From Collinsella sp. 4_8_47FAA (GTDB taxonomy: Bacteria; Actinomycetota; Coriobacteriia; Coriobacteriales; Coriobacteriaceae), in NCBI RefSeq assembly GCF_000763055.1, contig NZ_KN214134.1, positions 393,310 to 432,396 of the forward strand: 39,087 bases of DNA, written 5' to 3'. A model generated the notes under the pieces. That model worked only from the letters and a program-made list of their open reading frames with translations, searched no databases and was not told where the DNA came from. Numbering within the stretch: position 1 is the first letter of the stretch; each line of letters opens with the position of its first letter. Positions 13,115-20,849 of this stretch are shown one piece after another. The position numbers and the translations under genes were made by a program.

Positions 13115-15556
13115 GTGGCAGAGCGTCCGACATACAAGCTCCGGTTTCTTGATCCCAAAAAGCGCTTTCCGGCCATGCCCGAGCAGCCTGCGGGACGCTC
13201 ATATGGCGTGGTCTGGAAACTCTTTGGCGAGGATCAGCATGAATCTTGTTATGTCGTCGAATTCGTTGGCAAAAGTCATGTGTCGCTTTTGGGCTACGTA
13301 AGCGTTTCGGGTGAGGTGTACAAGGTGGACCGCCCCGTTAGCGAGGCTCCGCTGCCCAACGATCCCGACATGGAACTGGTCCTTGACGAGTCGGATTCCA
13401 GTATTGGTGAGATTATGGTAAGGGAAGCCAGCGGTGCAATGCGCACGTGCGCGCGAACCGTCGGCTCTCCCGAAGGCCCCATGCGCGAGCAGTCCGATCA
13501 CGAGACATGGAATTCGGCCCGCTCCCTTCCTTACGGCGAGTTCATGGCGTCGATGTTCCTGCGCTACGTGATATTTGCCAACTCCGAAAGCGCTATTGCG
13601 AACACGGCGGGCGTCGACGGTCTCGATGCGGACATGCAAAACGTTGTCGACAAGATCAAGCTCGTAAAGTTGCCCGAGCCGGTCGAGGTGTTTTTGGGCT
13701 TTAACACGGCACCGCTCCCCGATGCTATCGAGACGCTGCTTTACCGCGTTGACCATGCCGAGAATCCGAGCGGTATCGAGCGCTATGCCGCCACCCTTAT
13801 GAGCGAGGTCGACTTGCCCCGTCTGCGCACCATTGCCGCCAAGTCCGAAATGAGCCTGGCGCGCATCGACCGGTCAAAGCTGTTTTATCTCAATTTTGAT
13901 CGTAGCCTGCTGGACCAGGACGAGATTGACATGCTGCTTGCCATCGAGTGCCGTCTCAACCGCCTCTCCGGCATCCTTGAGCGCATCGGGGCCGGATTGG
14001 TCCCTGCGGCATCCTCGCCGAGCCTTGAGGGCTGCGCGCTCTTTGATTCGTGGCATATCGCCAAGACGACCAACGATGTTCCCCGACTGCTCGATACGGC
14101 CTCGAGCGATAACCCGTGGGGCAAACCGGGTACGGTGGCTTGCCAGCCGGGCGGCGAGTGGGACGTGCGCACCCGTTTTGCGCGAATCGTTGAGGCGCTC
14201 AACGTGGTCACGCGGCTCGACTATACCTATCGAGTAAACGTTGCCGAGGGGATTATGCTCGTTCGGTTTGGGCGGTCTGTCGTGGATGCCATGCCACAAC
14301 GTGAATACGACGCTCAGGATGACGCCTGGCGCGAGCTGGACGAGGACATGCGCGCGATCTGGGCCGCGGAGCACGATGCGCGCGTGGCACTTACGCTTGC
14401 GGCAGCGTGTTTTGCCGCGGGCACCTGCATCACGCGCTGCTATGTGCAGATTGCTGCTCCCGACAGTGAGCAGGGCGAGCGCGTTGTCGCAACGTATTTC
14501 TTTGGGCGTGCGGCCTATCTGGCCGATTGCGTGCCTGTCGCCAAGGATCTTGAGAGCATGGACATGGACGATATGCCGTGCAAGCGTGTGCTTGAGGCGT
14601 ATGAGTCAACCGCTCCGGAGACGATTGAGCCTGCGGAGGTTCATGCTCGTCCGCGTGATGACCATCGCACGCTGCCGCCGGCGCTGCGCGATCTGCTACT
14701 TGCCGATACGGCTGACGAGTTGGAGGTCATGGAAGAGGACGACGACCCATACGTGGCCCGTGTTGTTGAATTGCGCGAGCAGGCAAAAGTCGACCGTACA
14801 GGTGCTTTTGAAGGCTTTTCCCGTCTTGTCGAGGAGTTGGAGGCTAAGTGCGCCGTCGCCGAGCTTTTGGCGACAGGTCCGGTTCAAACGCAGTTTTGTG
14901 ATAACCAGCTGGTGCGCATGGTGCTACCGGTGTTGGAAGAAGACCGCTCGGTGCGAATCCTTCGTGCGCCCGATGCGCTGTACTTTGCCCAGCACGAGAT
15001 CTGCAGCTTTTACGCCGAGCAAGAGGACTTTGAACGAGCGCTGCCCGAGGTGCGCCATCTTTACGATCTGGCGCGCTCGTCCATGCAATCGCACTTTGCG
15101 CTCATCAACGTGCTTGCGCGTCTGGAGCGCTTTGACGAGATTATCGAGGTGGCGCGCCACGGCCTACGTATTGCCAGCGATCGTTCTGCAATTGGCTACC
15201 TGTTCTATCGCTTGGCGTTTGCCTATTGGAATTGCGATCAGCTCGACCTGGCGCTGGCTTGTTACCGTCTAGTGCCGCGCGGCGAGGAGTCGGGCAGCAG
15301 CGCGCTGGAAGAAATGCAGGGCCTCATGAACGAGATGGGCGTCAGCGAGCCGCCGACGTTCGAGGAAGCGGTCGAGACCATCCGCACGGCTGGACTTGAG
15401 CTGCCGCCAGTGTCCGCCGTGACGAATCAGCTGGCGGATGCCGCCGTGCAACTGGTCGACAACGGCTTCTTTTTCCTTGCACGCGGTTGCATCTTCCAAA
15501 TGTGGCGCACCATGGGTAACGACGAGCTCGGCTCCCTCAACCGCTCGCTGGGGTAG
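13115..15556 (+). CDS. Large TPR-containing protein of unknown function, 813 aa
   Basis: The protein starts with GTG (MAERPTYKLRFLDPKKRF) behind AGGGTG. It has no signal peptide or convincing membrane helix, so it is probably cytosolic. Residues about 621-720 look like tetratricopeptide repeats: FYAEQEDFERALPEVRHLYD, ALINVLARLERFDEIIEVAR and LAFAYWNCDQLDLALACYRL. The first 600 residues are acidic and match no family I recognise. TPRs suggest a protein-interaction role. It ends with a short gap before the repeats preceding the AAA ATPase. Codon use is host-like, so it does not look recently acquired. Confidence 0.8.
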   Translation: MAERPTYKLRFLDPKKRFPAMPEQPAGRSYGVVWKLFGEDQHESCYVVEFVGKSHVSLLGYVSVSGEVYKVDRPVSEAPLPNDPDMELVLDESDSSIGEIMVREASGAMRTCARTVGSPEGPMREQSDHETWNSARSLPYGEFMASMFLRYVIFANSESAIANTAGVDGLDADMQNVVDKIKLVKLPEPVEVFLGFNTAPLPDAIETLLYRVDHAENPSGIERYAATLMSEVDLPRLRTIAAKSEMSLARIDRSKLFYLNFDRSLLDQDEIDMLLAIECRLNRLSGILERIGAGLVPAASSPSLEGCALFDSWHIAKTTNDVPRLLDTASSDNPWGKPGTVACQPGGEWDVRTRFARIVEALNVVTRLDYTYRVNVAEGIMLVRFGRSVVDAMPQREYDAQDDAWRELDEDMRAIWAAEHDARVALTLAAACFAAGTCITRCYVQIAAPDSEQGERVVATYFFGRAAYLADCVPVAKDLESMDMDDMPCKRVLEAYESTAPETIEPAEVHARPRDDHRTLPPALRDLLLADTADELEVMEEDDDPYVARVVELREQAKVDRTGAFEGFSRLVEELEAKCAVAELLATGPVQTQFCDNQLVRMVLPVLEEDRSVRILRAPDALYFAQHEICSFYAEQEDFERALPEVRHLYDLARSSMQSHFALINVLARLERFDEIIEVARHGLRIASDRSAIGYLFYRLAFAYWNCDQLDLALACYRLVPRGEESGSSALEEMQGLMNEMGVSEPPTFEEAVETIRTAGLELPPVSAVTNQLADAAVQLVDNGFFFLARGCIFQMWRTMGNDELGSLNRSLG

Positions 15557-15645
15557 GGGCGATATAGAGGGGCTGCACCGCGCTATTTGTATCGGCGCGG
15601 GCGGGAGGACCCGGCAGGATTGGTAAGGCATAAAGCCGCCGAGCC

Positions 15646-15699
15646 TGCTAAAACTGTTAAACTCTGCTAAAGTTGCTAAACTTTGTTAAAGTTGTTAAA
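15646..15699. repeat. Six iteron-like TGYTAAA direct repeats
   Basis: TGCTAAA or TGTTAAA starts at 15646, 15655, 15665, 15674, 15684 and 15693, spaced 9 or 10 bp apart. The array is AT-rich in a GC-rich setting and lies just upstream of the ATPase ribosome site. It could be an operator for autoregulation, or a polymer-binding site for the ATPase. Confidence 0.85.
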
Positions 15700-15718
15700 A
15701 CTAGCAGAGGAGGGCAGA

Positions 15719-16801
15719 ATGATGAAAGCTGTTAACCCCTTTAAGCCAACGGCGGGCATGAATCCGCCTGAGCTTATCGGACGGGACACTGTTTTGGATG
15801 ACTTTGCCGAGGCTCTTGAGAATGGTCCTGGTGCCCCCGATCGACTCATGCGCATCTCGGGCGTCCGAGGCACAGGTAAAACGGTGCTCCTTAATGCATT
15901 GGGTGACCTTGCACGCAAAAAAGGATTCGAGGTCGTTGACGTTGCCTCCAATGCTGGTTTTTGCAATAGAATCCTCGAGGCTCTGCAGCGAAACGTTCGT
16001 CTTGAATCAATCTCGATTTCCCCATCGATTTTAGGGGTCAGCCTTGGCTCCATGGAGATGTCGAAGTCGGCCTCTCATCTGGGCGAGGCGATGTACGATG
16101 CTGCGAAGCGCGGTGGTTTGCTCATCACACTCGACGAGATCCAGGATGCCTCAACTGAGGAAATGCGCGAGCTAGGCAATGAGATGCAGCTCTTGATCCG
16201 CCAAGGAGCGAATGTCGCTTTCGCTTTCGCCGGGCTGCCGACATCGGTAGATGGCGTGGTGGTGGATGATACGTTGACGTTCCTTCAGCGAGCCAAACAT
16301 GTTGAACTTACTCGGCTTTCCGATTTTGAAGTTGGCGGATCGTTTGAGGATACGATGAGACGAGCGGGCAAGGAGCTCGACAAAGGTGCCGCTGAGCTAT
16401 TAACAAAAGCTTCGGCAGGCTATCCCTTTATGGTCCAGCTGGTCGGATATTACGCTTGGCAGGTTGCTGCGCGCAGTGGGGCGGAGAGCGTGAGCGAAGA
16501 GGCGGCTCGTAAGGGTATCCAGGCGGCTCTTGATAGCTTTAATGCTATGGTGATTGCCCCAGCGCTGCGCAGGGTGTCGGAACGGCAGTTTCAGTATCTC
16601 GCGGCGATGGCTCAATGCGAGGGCGTCGATATCGCCAACGGCGATATCGCCAAGAAGATGGGTTTGTCGGCGAACAAAGTTGGGTCATATCGCAAGCGTC
16701 TGATCGATGCGGGGTTGATTGAGCCCGCGGGCTATGGCTGTGTTTCGTTTGCAATTCCGTACATGCGCGATTATCTGTTGGAGACCGTTCGAGAGGACTA
16801 A
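15719..16801 (+). CDS. AAA ATPase with C-terminal winged helix (Orc/Cdc6-like ATPase family)
   Basis: The 360-aa protein starts MMKAVNPFKPTAGMNPPELI behind GAGGAGG (ATG 15719; ATG 15722 is equally possible). Walker A is GVRGTGKTVLL (about residues 48-58) and Walker B is LLITLDEIQDA (about 134-144). A helical lid follows (GYPFMVQLVGYYAW). The end looks like a winged helix: GDIAKKMGLSANKVGSYRKR then LIDAGLIEPAGYGCVSFAIP. This is the layout of STAND/archaeal-type ATPases and Orc1/Cdc6-like proteins that bind DNA in an ATP-dependent way. Its direct-repeat array upstream makes self-regulation plausible. Codon use is slightly more AT-rich than in neighbouring genes. The cellular role is not known. 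Confidence 0.85.
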   Translation: MMKAVNPFKPTAGMNPPELIGRDTVLDDFAEALENGPGAPDRLMRISGVRGTGKTVLLNALGDLARKKGFEVVDVASNAGFCNRILEALQRNVRLESISISPSILGVSLGSMEMSKSASHLGEAMYDAAKRGGLLITLDEIQDASTEEMRELGNEMQLLIRQGANVAFAFAGLPTSVDGVVVDDTLTFLQRAKHVELTRLSDFEVGGSFEDTMRRAGKELDKGAAELLTKASAGYPFMVQLVGYYAWQVAARSGAESVSEEAARKGIQAALDSFNAMVIAPALRRVSERQFQYLAAMAQCEGVDIANGDIAKKMGLSANKVGSYRKRLIDAGLIEPAGYGCVSFAIPYMRDYLLETVRED

Positions 16802-16850
16802 TAAAGAATGGGCTGTCCGCGCTGTCGCTGGGGCCGTTCTTGTATCTTTG

Positions 16851-16905
16851 TCTCAACCTGTAACATCTGGAGGGGATTACGGCCTGCAGATGTTACAGGT
16901 TGAGA
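16851..16905. repeat. Perfect 19-bp hairpin after the ATPase gene
   Basis: TCTCAACCTGTAACATCTG (16851-16869) and its exact inverse (16887-16905) enclose a 17-nt loop. No T-run follows on either strand, so it is not a standard terminator. Its stem and loop sizes resemble other long hairpins here (30346, 38877, 39015), although the sequence differs. Confidence 0.8.
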
Positions 16906-16967
16906 TGATTGACTGAGACGTTTACTGGTAAAAGAGAGGTAAAAGAGGAAACGCCTCAAAATTCCCC

Positions 16968-16996
16968 TTGCCCAACTTCGGCTGTTTGGTTACTAT
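16968..16996 (+). promoter_or_regulatory. Promoter of tRNA-Ser
   Basis: TTGCCC (16968-16973), a 17-nt spacer and TACTAT (16991-16996), ending 14 nt before the tRNA. Confidence 0.6.
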
Positions 16997-17010
16997 AGAA
17001 CGGCTGTTAC

Positions 17011-17101
17011 GGAGAGCTGACCGAGAGGCCGAAGGTGCTCGCCTGCTAAGCGAGTATGCCCCAAAAGGGCATCTGGGGTTCGAATCCCCAGCTCTCCGCC
17101 A
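17011..17101 (+). tRNA. tRNA-Ser (GCT)
   Basis: This 91-nt class II tRNA has a perfect acceptor stem (GGAGAGC with GCTCTCC), an anticodon loop CTGCTAA (GCT), a long variable arm, discriminator G and encoded CCA. Unlike the other tRNAs here, no second copy of its 3' end follows. After the terminator, CAGCTGGGGATTAGAGTCC (from 17157) faintly resembles an inverted T-arm. Confidence 0.95.
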
Positions 17102-17117
17102 GTATGACTTTGAAGAA

Positions 17118-17141
17118 GGGTCCCATTTGGGGCCCTTTTTT
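17118..17141 (+). terminator. Intrinsic terminator of tRNA-Ser
   Basis: GGGTCCC and GGGGCCC pair over 7 bp (one G-T) around ATTT, then six T. Confidence 0.88.
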
Positions 17142-17277
17142 ATTATCAAGAATGGCAGCTGGGGATTAGAGTCCGAAAGGGCGTGAACATTAGGCAAACA
17201 CGGGGCGCTTGAAAACGGGGAGACCCAGGCGTGCTCGTGCACCCCGGTGTGGGGTTCCGAGGGGATGGAGTAGAAAT

Positions 17278-18429
17278 ATGGTAAAGGTCGGGCTGCGTAA
17301 GCCGAATCTAAAGACATCACTCAAGGCAAGAACGACCGGCAGAGCGAAGCGCGCGGTAAAGCGGGCGATAATCCCCGGCTATGGTAAGAAGGGCATGGGG
17401 TGGATCAAAAATCCGAAGAAGGCTGCTTACAATGCCGTATACAGCAGAACGACCGTCGGAGTTGGGGATGTCGCTCGCGCCGTTGCTAAATCAGGCGCTC
17501 GGAGCTCGGCGTCAAGGACGTCCTCAATTACTGTTTCATCGCATGAAATTACACCTTTGGCGAAGCCTGAACAGAAATCTCTCACTCGAGAGATTACGTC
17601 GGTTGACAGGGCAAACAAGGCGCTTTTGCTATGCTTCCTTCTTGGGTGGTCGGGCGCTCATAGGGCGTATGCACGGATGTGGGGTAGCTTCTTTCTATAT
17701 CTCTTTACCTTTGGCCTTTTTGGATTTGGTTGGCTGTTTGATATTGTGACACTACTGATGAGACGCTCCGAGCTAAGGCGTCTCGGCGACAGTGATCAGA
17801 CTCAACAGCAAGCGCCATGTTCCGTTGATTCTACATTCGATCGAAATGTCGCCGACTCCGGAAATTGGGAACAGCGTGGAGATGGGGAGGCTGCGGCTCG
17901 GCTAGAGCTTCAACGTAAAAACCGTGCCTATATGGAAGAAAACGGCATCGACGTGGAGATGTTTACCGAGGAAAAGGTCGCGGCGGACGCCTTGCGAACC
18001 ATTGAGTCGGTATGCCCGTGCATGCTTAGGTTTGACCGAGGCATGAGCGAAGAGGAGCCAAGCATCAGCTTTTGCTCTCCAACAAAGACGGGGAAGATGC
18101 CCAAGAATGTCGTCGAGGCCCGCATTTACCATCAGGACGTGAAGCTATTGATGGATTCCCACGGCTTCGAATTGCCGGAGTATGGTGACAGCATCAATGT
18201 CATGATTAGTTATCTAGCTGATGGGCGCATAAATAAAGTCGATATCCATGGGTTCCATAATGGCCGCTCCGTTAGTGTTTCCATTCGCAGGCGGAGCGAC
18301 GATCTTGTTATGACGAGTGCGGGCACCATCGGAGAAACGGGTGCCTGGCAATCGCTGTGTCCTGGGGCAGACCCCTCAGCTGGGGATCTTTTCAGGGCCT
18401 TGACCAAGGAGGTCGAAAGGATCTACTAG
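17278..18429 (+). CDS. TM2-domain protein with basic N-terminus, 383 aa
   Basis: Three parts are visible. Residues 1-60 are very basic and end in KKGMGWIKNPKKAAYNAVYS, a motif seen in small Gram-positive proteins of unknown role. Residues about 113-163 form a TM2 domain: ALLLCFLLGWSGAHRAYAR, then FFLYLFTFGLFGFGWLFD, two membrane helices with a short turn. The rest is a soluble domain with mixed strand and helix. ATG 17278 follows GGAG; an upstream extension to 17209 has no support. It lies downstream of tRNA-Ser and its codon use is less GC-rich, so transfer is possible. Its biochemical role is unknown. Confidence 0.75.
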   Translation: MVKVGLRKPNLKTSLKARTTGRAKRAVKRAIIPGYGKKGMGWIKNPKKAAYNAVYSRTTVGVGDVARAVAKSGARSSASRTSSITVSSHEITPLAKPEQKSLTREITSVDRANKALLLCFLLGWSGAHRAYARMWGSFFLYLFTFGLFGFGWLFDIVTLLMRRSELRRLGDSDQTQQQAPCSVDSTFDRNVADSGNWEQRGDGEAAARLELQRKNRAYMEENGIDVEMFTEEKVAADALRTIESVCPCMLRFDRGMSEEEPSISFCSPTKTGKMPKNVVEARIYHQDVKLLMDSHGFELPEYGDSINVMISYLADGRINKVDIHGFHNGRSVSVSIRRRSDDLVMTSAGTIGETGAWQSLCPGADPSAGDLFRALTKEVERIY

Positions 18430-18532
18430 CATGCCCGGTGGACCCGTTTTCAAGGTCCGAAAAGACACAGCGAAGGTAAACGGCTAGCAATGTCGCTTTG
18501 GTGATTCTGACGCATCCCGTTTAAGAGGTATT

Positions 18533-18560
18533 CAAAAAGAGGCGCCCGTTGGACGCCTCT
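18533..18560 (-). terminator. Intrinsic terminator of the carboxypeptidase gene
   Basis: AGAGGCG (18538-18544) pairs with CGCCTCT (18554-18560), with an inner CC/GG pair. On the minus strand the stem is followed by TTTTT, so it serves the gene ending at 18590. Confidence 0.85.
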
Positions 18561-18589
18561 CCAATCTCAAATGTAATGTTCCCCCAGCC

Positions 18590-19930
18590 CTACATCTCAG
18601 GAGCCTTGGCTACGGTCTCGCTCTCTGCCGCAAGTGGGCGGTTGTCGATGCGGCGGCCCAGGCGGTCGAGCTTCACAAGGAGCCACTCAATGGGATTCGG
18701 CCCTGCGCCTTCCTCGTCGGCAACCAGGTCCATAACGGCGATTTTGGTGCCGTCCTGCTTGAGAGTAACGCTGCCCACCTTGTCGCCCACATGCACCGTG
18801 CCCGAAAGATCGTCGTAGCTAACCTTTTCGGTCACCTCGCCGGCAAGGGAAAACACGGTCGCTTGCGCCGTAGGATCGGCGAGTGTGGCGTCGATTGTCT
18901 TATCCGTCCAGTCGGTTTGGCCAATGCGCGCCATAAGCGGGTTGCCGTTCGCGGTCTTTTCCTGCGTGTTGGCGATTGCGACCGTCACCTTGTGGCCGTA
19001 GTACCAGTTGGCAAGGGTGGCGGTATCGGTAAAGCGCTGATCGGTGGTGGTGGAGTTCAAAATAACGGTGTAGATCTCGTCGCCGTCGCGGTTGTAGGCG
19101 CTCGTAAAGCAATAGCCCGCGTCGTCGGTGGTGCCGGTCTTGCCACCGATGTTGCCATCTTGGCCCAGCAAATAGTTATGCGTGTCCATGGAATGCGAAT
19201 GGTCGGTGCCGTCGGCGCCCGTGACCTCGATCCAGGAATCCTCGCTCGCTACGACCTCGCGGATCGTGTCGTTTTTCATGGCCTCCTGCATCATCAGCGC
19301 CACGTCATGTGCGGTTGAGTGCATATCGCCAGCCCACTCATCAAAGTCCAGACCATGCGGGTTTTCAAAAAGCGTACCGGTACAGCCGAGCTTCTTAGCG
19401 CGCTCGTTCATGGCCTTCACAAATGTGGCCTCGGCGTCTTTGGTCTTAGGGTCGATCTTCTTGCCCACATATTCGGCGAGCACGATGGCGGCGTCGTTGC
19501 CCGAGGGAATCATCAGGCCGCGCAGCGCCTGCTCCACGGTAAGCTCGTCGCCTTCGAGCAAGCCGGCGGTCGAATTGCCCACGGTGGCTGCGGCGTTGCT
19601 CACCGTGACCTTCTCGTCCATCTTGCAATTCTCGACGGTTAGGATTGCGGTCATGACCTTGGTGATCGAGGCAATCTTGACCTGCTCATCGGCGCCGCGC
19701 CCATAGTAGACGGTGCCGTCTTTGCCCATGACGAGGGCATTGGTCGCATCGATATCGGGCAGGTTTTCGGCCGTGATGCCGCGCGCATCGGCGGTTTTGC
19801 CGCAAACATTGTCGGTCGTGAGCACTTGGGCGCCGGCGACGGTGGGCACGCCAGCGGCAAGGGCGATAGCGCAGACAAAGCTGGCGGCAAGCTGGGCTGA
19901 GCGCTTTGCAAAAGGGGTGAGGGACTTCAC
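18590..19930 (-). CDS. Serine-type D-alanyl-D-alanine carboxypeptidase (PBP5/DacA-like)
   Basis: All three penicillin-binding motifs are present, counted from a GTG start at 19930: S88-I-T-K, S143-G-N and K264-T-G. The enzyme removes the terminal D-Ala of peptidoglycan stem peptides outside the cell. A signal peptide (MKSLTPFAKR, then AASFVCAIALAAGVPTVAGA) supports this GTG start, although its ribosome site is weak; the frame stays open up to 20041. The C-terminus, WLLVKLDRLGRRIDNRPL, fits the amphipathic membrane anchor of the PBP5 group. A TATACT box (minus strand, 19970-19975) is a likely -10. It diverges from a VanR/VanS-like pair, which suggests regulation by it. Confidence 0.9.
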   Translation of the reverse strand: MKSLTPFAKRSAQLAASFVCAIALAAGVPTVAGAQVLTTDNVCGKTADARGITAENLPDIDATNALVMGKDGTVYYGRGADEQVKIASITKVMTAILTVENCKMDEKVTVSNAAATVGNSTAGLLEGDELTVEQALRGLMIPSGNDAAIVLAEYVGKKIDPKTKDAEATFVKAMNERAKKLGCTGTLFENPHGLDFDEWAGDMHSTAHDVALMMQEAMKNDTIREVVASEDSWIEVTGADGTDHSHSMDTHNYLLGQDGNIGGKTGTTDDAGYCFTSAYNRDGDEIYTVILNSTTTDQRFTDTATLANWYYGHKVTVAIANTQEKTANGNPLMARIGQTDWTDKTIDATLADPTAQATVFSLAGEVTEKVSYDDLSGTVHVGDKVGSVTLKQDGTKIAVMDLVADEEGAGPNPIEWLLVKLDRLGRRIDNRPLAAESETVAKAPEM

Positions 19931-20101
19931 GGATTTCGCTTTCGACGGGATGGTCTCTTCTGGAACTAGAGTATATCGTTTGCCGGCGTCGGCGATCATC
20001 GCGTGCGTGCGTGGCCCACATCCGCTCCCGAACGGGCACAAGGGCGCTTAAGGCCGACTTAATCACCCACGCTTGTTGTGTGTGGCGTGCGTCGCCTCGG
20101 G

Positions 20102-20107
20102 CATAAT
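20102..20107 (+). promoter_or_regulatory. Likely -10 box of the VanR-like regulator gene
   Basis: CATAAT lies 20 nt before the ATG at 20128. No good -35 is seen at 16-18 nt, which fits an activator-dependent promoter but does not prove one. Confidence 0.4.
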
Positions 20108-20127
20108 GGAGCGCGAGAGGAGCACGC

Positions 20128-20823
20128 ATGAACGAGCGCATACTGGTAGTTGATGACGAGAAGGCCATCGCCGACTTGGTTGGTATCTACCTTACAAAAG
20201 AGGGCTTTGATGTCCAGATTGCCTATAGCGGGGCCGATGCTGCCAAGGCGATTTTGGAGCAGGAGTTCGATCTGGCGCTGCTTGATGTCATGCTGCCCGA
20301 TATCGATGGGTTTGAGCTGCTGCGTACGATCCGTTCCAGCCATACCTATCCCGTGATCATGCTGACGGCGCGCGATGCCCAGCAAGACAAGATCGGGGGC
20401 CTTTCGCTTGGCGCGGACGATTACGTGGTTAAGCCGTTCCGTCCGCTGGAGCTCATCGCGCGCGTGCACGCTCAGCTTCGCCGCTACACCAGCTACGGTA
20501 GCCGTGCACAGGCGGCCGAGTCGCCGACCATTCAGCTCGACGGCTTGGAGATCAACCGCGATGCTCGTTCCGTGACAGTGGACGGTTCACCGGTTCGCCT
20601 CACGCCCACCGAGTATTCAATCTTGCTGTATCTGGTCGAGCATCGCGGCAGCGTGGTGGCCGTGGAGGACCTGTTCCGCGCGGTGTGGAACGAGGACTTT
20701 ATGCCCGGCTCCAACAATACGGTGATGGTGCATATTCGCCACTTGCGCGAAAAGATCGGCGACGACGCACAAAAGCCACGCTTTATCAAAAACGTCTGGG
20801 GCGTCGGCTACATCATCGAATAA
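20128..20823 (+). CDS. VanR-like OmpR-family response regulator
   Basis: The 231-aa protein has a receiver domain with phosphoacceptor Asp53 (LALLDVMLPDIDG), conserved Lys in DDYVVKPFRPLELIARV, and a C-terminal OmpR-type winged helix (RLTPTEYSILLYLVEHRGSV, VWGVGYIIE). The receiver follows VanR very closely, including ADLV near the start and the KPFRPLELIARV stretch. The ribosome site GAGAGGA precedes the ATG. The kinase gene follows after 26 nt. No vanHAX-type resistance genes are in the window. Confidence 0.92.
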   Translation: MNERILVVDDEKAIADLVGIYLTKEGFDVQIAYSGADAAKAILEQEFDLALLDVMLPDIDGFELLRTIRSSHTYPVIMLTARDAQQDKIGGLSLGADDYVVKPFRPLELIARVHAQLRRYTSYGSRAQAAESPTIQLDGLEINRDARSVTVDGSPVRLTPTEYSILLYLVEHRGSVVAVEDLFRAVWNEDFMPGSNNTVMVHIRHLREKIGDDAQKPRFIKNVWGVGYIIE

Positions 20824-20849
20824 CGCTTTTCGCTTGTGAGGATCTTGAT

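Noticed and set aside
15646-15699. Chromosomal or plasmid replication origin
   Set aside because: Six iterons are suggestive, but there is no DnaA-box cluster or replication initiator gene with plasmid genes nearby; autoregulation is simpler.
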